DNA of 64,000 nt, from positions 1 through 64,000 of the forward strand of contig CALKJW010000003.1 of NCBI GenBank assembly GCA_937995595.1, read 5' to 3'. Every line of letters starts with the position of its first letter. The stretch's first letter is position 1. Below are positions 25,736-35,648 of the stretch, in pieces. Origin of the DNA: an uncultured Phycisphaerales bacterium. GTDB lineage: Bacteria; Planctomycetota; Phycisphaerae; Phycisphaerales; UBA1924. The notes beneath the pieces were generated by a model. It was given only the letters and a program-made list of their open reading frames with translations, was not told the DNA's origin and did not search any database. The translations under genes were made by a program, and so were the position numbers.

Positions 25736-27415
25736 ATGCTGCGCTACGGACACATCGTCTTCCTGTGCGTTCTCGCCCTGCTGACGCTCGGCGTGGTCAT
25801 GGTCAACTCGGCGGGCATGAGCGTCGACCCGCGCGAGGCCGTGACCGTCAAGTCGATCCTGCTCTCCCGCTCGACGGCGTACATGGCGCTGGCGGTCGCG
25901 GCGATGGCGTGCTGCGCCATGCTGCCGATCCGGCGGATGATGCCGCGGGCGTGGCTGGCCTCGGGCGACGGCGTGCAACCCGAGACCGAGCCCGACGGCC
26001 CGCTGGTGTCGGGCGACTTTGCACGCAACCTGCTGCGCACCGTCCGCGACCTGTGGCCGATGTGGCTGATCGTCGGCGCGCTGCTGGCGGTGCTGGCGAC
26101 GGTGTACATCCCCGGCCTTGGCCGGACGGTCAACGGCTCGTCGCGGTGGATCAGCCTCCGCGCGCCCGGCCTCGAGTCGATCCAGCCCAGCGAGCTGGCC
26201 AAGTGGGCGCTGGTCGGCCTGCTGGCGTGGTACGGCGCGACGAACATGCACCGGCTGCACAAGTTCTGGCGCGGGCTCCTGCCGGGCCTGTGCGCGGCGG
26301 GGGCGGTCGCCGCGTTCATCGTCGTCGAGGACCTGGGCACCGGCGTGCTGCTGGGCCTGGTGACGTGCGTGGTCCTGGTCGCGGCGGGGGCGCGGGTGTG
26401 GCACCTGGTGGTGCTCGCGCCGCTGCCGCTGACGATGGTCGCCCTGGCGATCTCGACCAGCCAGTACCGGCGCGACCGCCTGCTGGCGTTCATGAACCCG
26501 TACGCCGACGCCGACGGCATCGGCTACCACATGATCCAGTCGATGGTCGCCGTCGCCAACGGCAACCTCGCCGGGCGCGGCCTCGGGCACGGCCTGCAGA
26601 AGTTCGGCTACCTGCCGGAGGACCGGACGGACTTTCTCTTCGCCGTCATCTGCGAGGAACTCGGCGTCGCCGGCGCGTTCATGGTGGTCGCGCTGTACGG
26701 GCTGATGTTCTACGCCTGCTGGGTCATCATCCGGCGCGAACAGTCGGCGATGCTGAAACTGCTCGGCCTGGGCGTGACGGCCACCGTCGCGATCCAGGCG
26801 ATCATCAACCTCGCGGTGGTCACCGGCCTGGGGCCGACCAAGGGCATCGCCCTCCCGCTGCTCTCCAGCGGCGGAACGGGGTGGATCCTCACCGCCGCGT
26901 CGCTGGGCCTGATCGTCGCCATGGACCGCACGCAGGACGGGTGGACCGCGCCCGTCGTCGCGCCCGCGGCACTCGCCGACGATGAGGACGCCGAGCCCGA
27001 AATCCCCGCGGCGGAGGCTGAGCCGCTCCCGCTGGGCGCGGAGTCGGACGAGTCGCGCTTCGCGCCGCCGGGGTACGCCGCGGCGGCCGCGCCCGTGGCG
27101 CTCGCCGCGGCGGTCGCGCACGACGACTCGGCGGCCATGGCGCTCGACGACGACGGCGAGCAGGGTTTGCTGTTTGCGCCGGCGATGGAGATCGATGCGG
27201 GGCCTGTCGTTGTTGTCGAGGAACAAATCAGCGTTGATCCCGCGGCCACGGAAACGACGGACGACGACGAGTCCGGCGGACCTGACGAACAGGACTTCGC
27301 CGCGACCGACGACGACCCCGGCGCGCCGGAGATCGAAGCCGAATCGGCCGAGGCAACCTCGGAGATCGTCGTGCGTCCGATCGACGCCGAAGCGCCGCGC
27401 GAGCTCGCGGAGTGA
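25736..27415 (+). CDS. ftsW: FtsW/RodA/SpoVE family cell-cycle protein with acidic tail
   Basis: The 559-residue membrane protein is a SEDS-family peptidoglycan glycosyltransferase. The first helix begins at residue 6. Diagnostic segments are NGSSRWISL, IQPSELAKWALV, VVEDLGTGVLLGLV, GIGYHMIQSMVAVANG, GLGHGLQKFGYLPEDRTDFLFAVICEE (family motif, read in two parts) and PLLSSGGTGWI. A soluble Ala/Asp/Glu-rich tail of about 150 residues follows, which is absent from standard FtsW and may be a protein-interaction region. murG follows directly, as in dcw-type clusters, so I call it ftsW rather than rodA, with some reserve. Its stop overlaps an alternative GTG of murG. Confidence 0.85.
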   Translation: MLRYGHIVFLCVLALLTLGVVMVNSAGMSVDPREAVTVKSILLSRSTAYMALAVAAMACCAMLPIRRMMPRAWLASGDGVQPETEPDGPLVSGDFARNLLRTVRDLWPMWLIVGALLAVLATVYIPGLGRTVNGSSRWISLRAPGLESIQPSELAKWALVGLLAWYGATNMHRLHKFWRGLLPGLCAAGAVAAFIVVEDLGTGVLLGLVTCVVLVAAGARVWHLVVLAPLPLTMVALAISTSQYRRDRLLAFMNPYADADGIGYHMIQSMVAVANGNLAGRGLGHGLQKFGYLPEDRTDFLFAVICEELGVAGAFMVVALYGLMFYACWVIIRREQSAMLKLLGLGVTATVAIQAIINLAVVTGLGPTKGIALPLLSSGGTGWILTAASLGLIVAMDRTQDGWTAPVVAPAALADDEDAEPEIPAAEAEPLPLGAESDESRFAPPGYAAAAAPVALAAAVAHDDSAAMALDDDGEQGLLFAPAMEIDAGPVVVVEEQISVDPAATETTDDDESGGPDEQDFAATDDDPGAPEIEAESAEATSEIVVRPIDAEAPRELAE

Positions 27416-27477
27416 GGCGCGCGAACAATGCGGCCGCGCGGGGCGCTTCGCGCCGCGGCGACTCTCACTCCGGCACC

Positions 27478-28659
27478 ATGCAGCGATGCACGTTCATCTT
27501 TGCCGGCGGCGGAACGGGCGGGCACCTGTACCCGGGCCTGGCGATCGCGCGTGAACTGCACGAAATCGCCGCGGCGAGGGGCGACCACGACTCGGCGCGG
27601 TGCGTGTTCGTCTGCTCGGACAGGCCGCTGGATGCACGCATACTGAGCGAGGCGGGCGCTGCGTACTTCGCCGGCCCGGCCAGGCCGCTGTCGGCCCGGC
27701 CGCTGGGACTGCTGCGGTTTCTCGCCGGTTGGGGCGCGGCGGTCCGGCACGCGCGGGGCGTGATCGCGCGCGAGCGCAACGACGCGGACGGGGCGCGCCG
27801 CGTGGTCATGGCGGCGATGGGCGGGTTCGTCGCCGCGCCGGCGGTGCAGGCGGCGCGCGTCGAGCGCGTGCCGGTGCTGATGGTGAACCTCGACGCGACG
27901 CCGGGCAAGGCCAACGCGTGGATCGCGCGCCGCGCGCTCCGCAGCGGCGGGTGCGTGACGGCCGCGCCGGTCGCCGGCTCGGCGGGCGCGCGCTGGGAGC
28001 GCATCCCGCCGATCGTTCGGCGCGAGGTGCTCGCGCCGCGCGACCCCGCCGCGTGCAAAGCAGGACTCGGGCTCGACCCGGCGCGGCCGGTGCTGATGGT
28101 GACCGGCGGCAGCCAGGGCGCGCGGTCGGTCAACGAGTTCGTGCAGCAGTTCGCCGCGTCGCCCGAGGGCCGCGGCGTACTGCTGGCCGGTCGGTGGCAG
28201 GTGCTTCACCAGACCGGACCATCGGCGGACGACGCGGCGCGGGCGGCCTACGCCGCGGCGGGCGTCGATGCGGTTGTACAACCGTTCACAACCGACATGG
28301 GAACGTGGTGGGGCGCGGCGGACGTGGCCATCGCCCGCTCAGGCGCGGGAAACGTCGCCGAAGTCTGGGCCACCCGCACACCGACGCTCTTTCTTCCCTA
28401 CCCCTTCCACAAGGACGAACACCAGAAGCACAACGCCCGAACCGTCGTCGAAGCGGGCGGGGCGGTGCTGGGGCGCGACCTGATCGACGCGTCGGCGAAC
28501 ATCCGGGAGAACGGGCCCGCCCTCGTGCGGCTCCTGTCGGATGCGGGCGCTCGCAGCGCGATGCGTTCCGCGCTGGCCTGCCTCGGCCCCGCCGATGGAG
28601 CGTCGCGCGTCGCCCGGCGGCTGTGGGAACTTGGGCAAACCCGCAACAACGGGGGATAG
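27478..28659 (+). CDS. murG: UDP-N-acetylglucosamine--N-acetylmuramyl-(pentapeptide) pyrophosphoryl-undecaprenol GlcNAc transferase
   Basis: The 393-residue GT-B enzyme (family GT28) makes lipid II from lipid I at the inner membrane face. The N-terminal glycine loop GGGTGGHLYPGLA is at residues 9-21. The C-domain loop is GGSQGARSVNEF. The UDP-GlcNAc site is ARSGAGNVAEVWA, followed by PTLFLPYPFHKDEHQKHNA. The ATG at 27478 gives the standard N-terminus. The alternative GTG at 27412, overlapping the ftsW stop, adds a basic 22-residue leader and would couple translation. Neither has a clear ribosome-binding site. It lies in the ftsW-murG pair, but murC, murB and ftsQ do not follow. Confidence 0.9.
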   Translation: MQRCTFIFAGGGTGGHLYPGLAIARELHEIAAARGDHDSARCVFVCSDRPLDARILSEAGAAYFAGPARPLSARPLGLLRFLAGWGAAVRHARGVIARERNDADGARRVVMAAMGGFVAAPAVQAARVERVPVLMVNLDATPGKANAWIARRALRSGGCVTAAPVAGSAGARWERIPPIVRREVLAPRDPAACKAGLGLDPARPVLMVTGGSQGARSVNEFVQQFAASPEGRGVLLAGRWQVLHQTGPSADDAARAAYAAAGVDAVVQPFTTDMGTWWGAADVAIARSGAGNVAEVWATRTPTLFLPYPFHKDEHQKHNARTVVEAGGAVLGRDLIDASANIRENGPALVRLLSDAGARSAMRSALACLGPADGASRVARRLWELGQTRNNGG

Positions 28660-28721
28660 CGGCAAGGTGGCAAGCGTTGGGACAACGCGCAAAATCGGCA
28701 ACGCGCCAGCCCGACATGGTT

Positions 28722-28727
28722 TAGACT
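28722..28727 (+). promoter_or_regulatory. TANNNT element 6 nt before the 28734 start (putative leaderless -10)
   Basis: TAGACT is followed by six bases and the ATG. The six-base gap TGGGGC is not a Shine-Dalgarno sequence. Confidence 0.45.
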
Positions 28728-28733
28728 TGGGGC

Positions 28734-29435
28734 ATGGAGGGAGACGGCAAGAGCAACGGGGCGGCGGCGGGCGGCGGGAGCGGGCTGTTGTGCGTGGTGC
28801 TGCATGCGCCGGAGGTGGCGGTCCCCGCGGACCTGCTGGCCTCGCTCTCCAAGCGCATCCGGCGCGTGATCGCGATGACCGATTCGTACACGGCGTTTGC
28901 CGAGGTCTGCGCGACCGCGCGCGAGCGGCGCATGTTCGCCAAGACGCCCGTGGTGCTGGTGCTGGTCGAGCCGATGCAGATCCCCGACGCCGCGCAGGTG
29001 GTGGAGGCGGCGCGCCGGCACGCCCCCAACGCCGCGCTGTGGTGGTACTCGGGCGCGGTGAACCCGCGCCTGCGGGCCGTGGCCGACGGGGACACGGGCG
29101 CGTGGGCGGCGGCCCGGCGGCGGGTCTCCAATCAGGACACGCTGGTGGCGGGCCTGGCGGTCGCGGGCCCGTCCCGCAGGCCGGTGTTCGGCGCGAACGA
29201 CGCTCCGCGCGTGGTCGTACGAAACGCTGGGCCGGGGCAGCGGCTGCGGCTGGTCGGGCATGAGCACGAGTCGCGGTCGTCGGGTGGACGCTCTTCCGGC
29301 TCAAGCAAGAGCGGGGAGGACCCCGGCCACCGGACCATGACGCCGCTGCTTTCGGAGGAGGAGATGCGGATGCTGCTGGCCGAGCGCAAGGCCCGGCCGC
29401 CCGGCGGGGCCGGGCAAGATCGGAGCGACCGGTGA
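28734..29435 (+). CDS. Conserved-looking protein of unknown function, coupled to diguanylate cyclase
   Basis: The 233-residue cytosolic protein is unrecognised. Residues 18-110 read as an alternating alpha/beta domain (LLCVVLHAPEVAV, TPVVLVLVEPMQI, ALWWYSGAV) that could be a degenerate receiver-like fold, without a clear phospho-acceptor Asp. A Ser/Gly/Arg-rich linker at about 180-200 follows, then a short amphipathic C-terminus, TPLLSEEEMRMLLAER, that resembles a docking helix. Its TGA overlaps GTGATG at the next gene's start, so translation is coupled to the diguanylate cyclase. A regulatory partnership is inferred from that coupling only. Confidence 0.65.
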   Translation: MEGDGKSNGAAAGGGSGLLCVVLHAPEVAVPADLLASLSKRIRRVIAMTDSYTAFAEVCATARERRMFAKTPVVLVLVEPMQIPDAAQVVEAARRHAPNAALWWYSGAVNPRLRAVADGDTGAWAAARRRVSNQDTLVAGLAVAGPSRRPVFGANDAPRVVVRNAGPGQRLRLVGHEHESRSSGGRSSGSSKSGEDPGHRTMTPLLSEEEMRMLLAERKARPPGGAGQDRSDR

Positions 29436-31168
29436 TGGTTCGGCACGAAGACCCGTGGAACGGCGGCCCGTCGGAGCGCGATGGCGCGGGCGTGCGCGTC
29501 GTGCTGGTGGGCGCCAGCGACTTGGAGCGCCCGCTGCGCCGCGTGCCGGGCATGGAACTGATCCGCGCTCGGGAGCCGCTGGGCGCGCTGGGCGAGGTCG
29601 CCAACCCGATCGACACGGATTCGCCGGCGCGGACGGTGGTCGTCGTCGCGCCCGGCGCGGTGGCGACCGATCGGGCCGAACACTTCGCCGCGGGCGTGCG
29701 GCGCATCGACGGCGCGGCGCGCGTGCTCAACATCGGGACGTACGCGCTGCGCGGGTTCGACGCGGCCCTGCCTGAAGTGGTCGAGGACCTCGCGCCGACC
29801 GACCTGCTGGGCAAACTCACCGGAGTCGAGCACTCGCGCAAGCCCGAGTCGGCCGACACGGTGGACATCGACGCCGACCCGGTGACGGTGAGCGAGGAAG
29901 TCCCGCCGATCGCCGCGCCGCACGCGGACGAGCATGAAGACGCGCCGCCCGCGCAGGTCGATGCGCCGGCTCGGAGCGACGAAGCGCGCACGTCGTTGAG
30001 CCTCAACGGGCACGGGCCCGCGGTCGTCCAGGCCGCCGCGGCGGACGAGCGTCCCGCGCTCGGCCTTGCGCCCGAGGCCGACGAGCCGGCCACGCCGCCC
30101 TCGACGCACTACAGCGCGTTCGAGGCGACCGAGGGCATCGCCGCGGCGGCGCAGGCGGATGAACCCGCTCGCGTCGAGACAACGCACGAGCCGGTGGCGG
30201 TCGCGCACACTTGCGAGCCCGTGGCCGTCCCCGCTGGGCCGGTCCACGGCGCACCCGTCGAACCGGCCGCCGCGGCGGAGCCACCGTCGGCGCCCGCGCC
30301 CCCGCCCAGCGGCCCGGGTGGGCCGGCCGACGCGGAGCGCGTCGTGCAGGCCCTGCTGCACGGTCAGGACCCGATCGAGGCCGTGATGGCCCCGCTGCGG
30401 GCGCGGCTGGGCGTGCCCAACGCGGCGTTCGTGCCGGCGCGCGAGGGCGACGACGTCATGCCCCCGACCGGCGGCGTGCCCGTGCGGTTCGGCGAGCGCA
30501 CGCTCGGGCACCTGGTCGCGCCGCGCGTGCCGCGCGAGGTCGTCGAGGCCGAGGCGGCCCAACTGGGCGTGTGGATCGCGCTGTCGACGCAGCACCAGCA
30601 ACTCAAGGCCGCGGCGTTCGCCGACGAACTCACGGGCGCCTGGAACCGCCGGTACTTCGCGCGGTTCCTGAGCGCGGCTCTGGAGAAGGGCCGGGCGCTG
30701 CGCCGGCCCGTCACGCTGCTCTACTTCGACATCGACGACTTCAAGGTGTACAACGACAAGTACGGGCACGCGGCGGGGGACGAGATCCTGGTCGAGGTCG
30801 TGAAACTGCTGCGGAGCGTGATCCGCCCGACCGACCGCGTGTGCCGCGTGGGCGGCGACGAGTTTGTCGTGGTGTTCTTCGACCCCGACGGCCCGCGCGA
30901 CCGCAGCAAGGAGCAGGCCCCGGACGACATCATGCCGATCGCGCGCCGCTTCCAGCAGCAGATCTGCGAGCACCGGTTCCCCAAACTCGCCGAGGAGGCG
31001 CGAGGGACGCTGACGATCTCGGGCGGCATGGCCTCGTTCCCGTGGGACGGTCACGACGTGCAGACGCTGCTGGACCGGGCCGACGAACTCGCCCTGCAGA
31101 GCAAGCGCGCGGGCAAGAACGCGATCACGCTCGGGCCGGGCGCCGAACTGGTCTGCCGGACGCTCTGA
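29435..31168 (+). CDS. Diguanylate cyclase (GGDEF domain)
   Basis: The 577-residue protein has an N-terminal alpha/beta region (VRVVLVGASDLERPL to about residue 120) that again looks receiver-like. A long low-complexity Ala/Pro/Glu linker runs to about 290 and a GAF-like segment from about 295 to 390. The GGDEF domain follows: DELTGAWNRRYF, LLYFDIDDFKVYND and RVGGDEFVVVFF. The catalytic motif is intact, and RPTD sits five residues before GGDEF, matching the inhibitory c-di-GMP I-site. It should make c-di-GMP from two GTP with product inhibition. No EAL domain is present. GGAG 9 bases upstream supports the ATG at 29435; a GTG at 29432 is possible. Confidence 0.88.
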   Translation: MVRHEDPWNGGPSERDGAGVRVVLVGASDLERPLRRVPGMELIRAREPLGALGEVANPIDTDSPARTVVVVAPGAVATDRAEHFAAGVRRIDGAARVLNIGTYALRGFDAALPEVVEDLAPTDLLGKLTGVEHSRKPESADTVDIDADPVTVSEEVPPIAAPHADEHEDAPPAQVDAPARSDEARTSLSLNGHGPAVVQAAAADERPALGLAPEADEPATPPSTHYSAFEATEGIAAAAQADEPARVETTHEPVAVAHTCEPVAVPAGPVHGAPVEPAAAAEPPSAPAPPPSGPGGPADAERVVQALLHGQDPIEAVMAPLRARLGVPNAAFVPAREGDDVMPPTGGVPVRFGERTLGHLVAPRVPREVVEAEAAQLGVWIALSTQHQQLKAAAFADELTGAWNRRYFARFLSAALEKGRALRRPVTLLYFDIDDFKVYNDKYGHAAGDEILVEVVKLLRSVIRPTDRVCRVGGDEFVVVFFDPDGPRDRSKEQAPDDIMPIARRFQQQICEHRFPKLAEEARGTLTISGGMASFPWDGHDVQTLLDRADELALQSKRAGKNAITLGPGAELVCRTL

Positions 31169-31174
31169 CGCCGC

Positions 31175-33232
<2,058 letters not shown>

Positions 33233-33267
33233 CGTCCCCATCGTACGCACGGCGCAACAATCCGCCG
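33233..33267. promoter_or_regulatory. 35-bp divergent promoter region with back-to-back -10-like elements
   Basis: TACGAT on the minus strand (plus 33240-33245) ends 7 bases before the ABC-exporter ATG. AACAAT on the plus strand (33256-33261) ends 6 bases before the DUF3293 ATG. The whole space between the two start codons is 35 bp, too short for normal leaders, and it lacks ribosome-binding sites. Confidence 0.5.
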
Positions 33268-33735
33268 ATGCGCACCGCGCCACAGGAGTGGGAACTCGCG
33301 CCCGCGTACGTCGGCGCGTGGTACCGCGCCACCGTCGCGGGCCGGCCGCTGGCGTTCACGTTCTCGCGCAGCGCGGGCGACGCGCTCCTGTCGCGCGAAC
33401 TCCCGAGCGGGCCGTGGGCGATCGTCGCCGCGGCCAACCCGTTCTCGGTCGCGCTGGGCGACGAAGAGAACGCGGCCCGGACGCGCCGGCTGCGCGACCA
33501 ACTGCGTGCGGCGGGCGCGCGATGGTCGCCCGCGCGAAACGCCGCGCCCGACGGCGCGTGGGCCGAGGAGGCGTTCATCGTCGAGAACCTGTCGCGCCAG
33601 GAGGCGCTGTCGCTCTGCCGCCGGTTCGGTCAGGCCGCGGCGGTCTTCGCCATCGGCGAGAAGGTCGGCCTGTTGTGGGCGCGCAGCGAGCGTTGGGTCG
33701 TGCTGCCGGCGCGGCGGGCGCTCGACGCCGCGTGA
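33268..33735 (+). CDS. DUF3293 domain-containing protein
   Basis: The 155-residue soluble protein matches DUF3293. It has an early Tyr-rich strand (APAYVGAWYRATV) and a central WAIVAAANPFSVALGDEEN segment, corresponding to the family's AWNP and EN motifs. RLRDQLRAAG and AEEAFIVENLSRQEAL follow, then a final FGQAAAVFAI strand. The family's function is unknown. It forms a divergent pair with the ABC exporter and is followed 43 bp later by the dicarboxylate symporter. Confidence 0.75.
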   Translation: MRTAPQEWELAPAYVGAWYRATVAGRPLAFTFSRSAGDALLSRELPSGPWAIVAAANPFSVALGDEENAARTRRLRDQLRAAGARWSPARNAAPDGAWAEEAFIVENLSRQEALSLCRRFGQAAAVFAIGEKVGLLWARSERWVVLPARRALDAA

Positions 33736-33766
33736 ACGGTCCGGCGCACGCCCGCGCTCGCGGCGT

Positions 33767-33772
33767 TACACT
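33767..33772 (+). promoter_or_regulatory. TANNNT element 6 nt before the 33779 start (putative leaderless -10)
   Basis: TACACT, then CCGCCG, then ATG. No ribosome-binding site is present. Confidence 0.5.
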
Positions 33773-33778
33773 CCGCCG

Positions 33779-35092
33779 ATGCGCATCCCGTTCCACATCA
33801 AGATCCTGCTGGCGATGGCGCTGGGCATCGGCGTCGGGCTGGCGGTCCACGCCGCGTCGCCGTGGCTGGCACGCGTGGGCGAGCAGGCCCCCGCGCTGGG
33901 GTGGGTGTTCGGGTTCGTCGCGTCGGTGGTCGAGGCGGCGGGCCGGCTGTTCGTCCGCGCGCTGCGGTTCATCGCCGTGCCGATCATCCTGTGCTCGCTG
34001 ATCGCCGGCGCGGCGGCGATGTCGGACTTCGGCAAGTTGCGCCGGATCGCGCTGCGCACGATCCTCCTGTTCCTGCTCACCACGATGGTCGCGACGGTGA
34101 TCGGCCTGACCGTCGCCAACGTGGTCCGGCCGGGTCGTTTCGTGAGCGCCGAGGCGCGCGAGGCGCTGCTGGCGCGGTCGCAGTCGGTCGCCGAGGAGCG
34201 CATCCGCGCGGCGGGCGCGGCGCGGTCCATCGGCGACACGCTGATGGAGTCGGTCTCGCTCAACCCGTTCGACTCGCTGGCCCGCGGCGACATGCTGCAG
34301 ATCGTCGTCGGCGCGCTGGCGATCGGCGTCGCGCTGGCGTGGCTGCCCAGGGAGAAGAGCGCGCCGGTGGTCGCGTTCTTCGACGGGCTGAGCGCGGCCT
34401 TCCAGGCGATCGTCACGTTCATCATGCGCTACGCGCACTGGGCCGTGTTCGCGCTGCTGGCCCCCATCGTCGGCGCCGTGGGGTGGGACGCGATCACGTC
34501 GCTGCTGGTGTACTGCCTGTGCGTCGTCGGCGGGCTGAGCGTGATCCTGTTCATCGAGTATCCCATCCTGATCCGCGCCCTCTCGCCGTACAGACTCGGC
34601 GAGTTGTTCCGCGCCATCGCGCCGGCGCAGGCGCTGGCCTTCAGCGCTTCGAGTTCGGCCGCCACCCTGCCCGTGACGCTCAAGTGCGTGCAGAACCTCG
34701 GCGTGCCGAGGGAGACCGCGTCGCTGGTCTGCTCGCTGGGAACGACGATCAACATGGACGGGACCGCGCTCATGCAGTCGGTCGCGGCGGTGTTCATCGC
34801 GCAGGTCTTCGGCGAGCACCTGACCATCGCCGAGCAGATCGCCATCGTTGTCACGGCGACGCTCGCGTCGATCGGCGCGCCGGGCATCCCCAGCGGCGGC
34901 ATCGTGCTCCTCGTCGCCGTCCTGCAGGCCGCGCACATCCCGATCGAGGGCATCGGCCTGGTGCTGGCCGTCGACCGCCTGCTCGACATGGCCCGTACGG
35001 TCGTGAACGTCTCGGGCGACGCGATGACCGCGGCGATCGTCGGCGGGCGAGCGCCCTTTGCCGATCAATCGCCACCCGGTCCGGACTCCTGA
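33779..35092 (+). CDS. Dicarboxylate/amino acid:cation symporter (DAACS family)
   Basis: The 437-residue membrane protein has the glutamate/aspartate transporter (GltP/DctA) fold with about eight helices. Conserved features are the first helix (FHIKILLAMALGIGVGL), RALRFIAVPIILCSLIAG, the serine-rich re-entrant loop AFSASSSAATLPVTL, the sodium-site segment TTINMDGTALMQ, and IGAPGIPSGGIVLL. The last conserved helix is DRLLDMARTVVNVSGD, whose Asp/Arg/Asn contact substrate and sodium. It probably imports C4-dicarboxylates or acidic amino acids with Na+ or H+. An inserted soluble loop of about 35 residues around 125-160 is longer than in GltP. Confidence 0.9.
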   Translation: MRIPFHIKILLAMALGIGVGLAVHAASPWLARVGEQAPALGWVFGFVASVVEAAGRLFVRALRFIAVPIILCSLIAGAAAMSDFGKLRRIALRTILLFLLTTMVATVIGLTVANVVRPGRFVSAEAREALLARSQSVAEERIRAAGAARSIGDTLMESVSLNPFDSLARGDMLQIVVGALAIGVALAWLPREKSAPVVAFFDGLSAAFQAIVTFIMRYAHWAVFALLAPIVGAVGWDAITSLLVYCLCVVGGLSVILFIEYPILIRALSPYRLGELFRAIAPAQALAFSASSSAATLPVTLKCVQNLGVPRETASLVCSLGTTINMDGTALMQSVAAVFIAQVFGEHLTIAEQIAIVVTATLASIGAPGIPSGGIVLLVAVLQAAHIPIEGIGLVLAVDRLLDMARTVVNVSGDAMTAAIVGGRAPFADQSPPGPDS

Positions 35093-35112
35093 TCCCCGAA
35101 AGCGTCAGGGAT

Positions 35113-35547
35113 TCACAGGTTCCAGTCGCGCAGGATGCGCCGCGTCTCGTCGCGGTGCCCCGTCTCGTCGCGGACCATCTCCTCGAGTTGCACCTGCAGG
35201 CCCTTTTCCCCGACCTCCTCGGCCCGACGCGCGCGGACCGTGTACCGCTTCGCGGCGTCCGTCTCGGCTTCGAGGATCGCCCGGTTCGTGCGCGCCCGCG
35301 CCACCGGCTTGGGCGTCGTGACCGGCTCACCCCCGAGCGCGACGATCTTGTCCGCCAGGAACCGGGCGTGCCCGGTCTCCTCGGGCACCTCGGCGAGCAT
35401 CCACTTGCTCAGTTCGGGCCGGTACGGCCCGCTCACCTTGGCCGCGTAGGTCAGGTACTGAACGACCGACGAAAGCTCGTAGGCCAGATCGTCGTTGAGC
35501 GCGTCGATCAGCGCCGACAGTTTCTTGCCGTTCTTCTTCTCACCCAT
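35113..35547 (-). CDS. Ferritin-like (bacterioferritin/Dps-type) protein
   Basis: The 144-residue four-helix-bundle protein has a basic start (MGEKKNGKKL). Its iron ligands match the ferritin-like di-iron pattern: Glu in DDLAYELSSVVQYL, the ExxH of EVPEETGHARFLAD, a Glu in RAILEAETDAAKRY and the ExxxxETGHRDE motif near the end. It may store iron or protect against oxidants. Related small ferritin-like proteins are often annotated bacterioferritin, but no haem ligand Met is obvious. A textbook AAAGGAG site lies 5 bases before the ATG, so this gene is clearly leadered. Confidence 0.85.
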   Translation of the reverse strand: MGEKKNGKKLSALIDALNDDLAYELSSVVQYLTYAAKVSGPYRPELSKWMLAEVPEETGHARFLADKIVALGGEPVTTPKPVARARTNRAILEAETDAAKRYTVRARRAEEVGEKGLQVQLEEMVRDETGHRDETRRILRDWNL

Positions 35548-35648
35548 GGGGACTCCTTTGTCTCTGCGACCGGGCGCGGGATGGCGTCGCGGATCGCGAG
35601 CGTCGCCGACGCCGCTCCGCGGCGGCACGGACGGCCGATGCGCTGAGT

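Noticed and set aside
27412-27477. GTG at 27412 as the main murG start
   Set aside because: The added residues are low complexity, and MurG proteins normally begin a few residues before the GGGTGGH loop. The ATG at 27478 fits better, though coupling through the GTG cannot be excluded.
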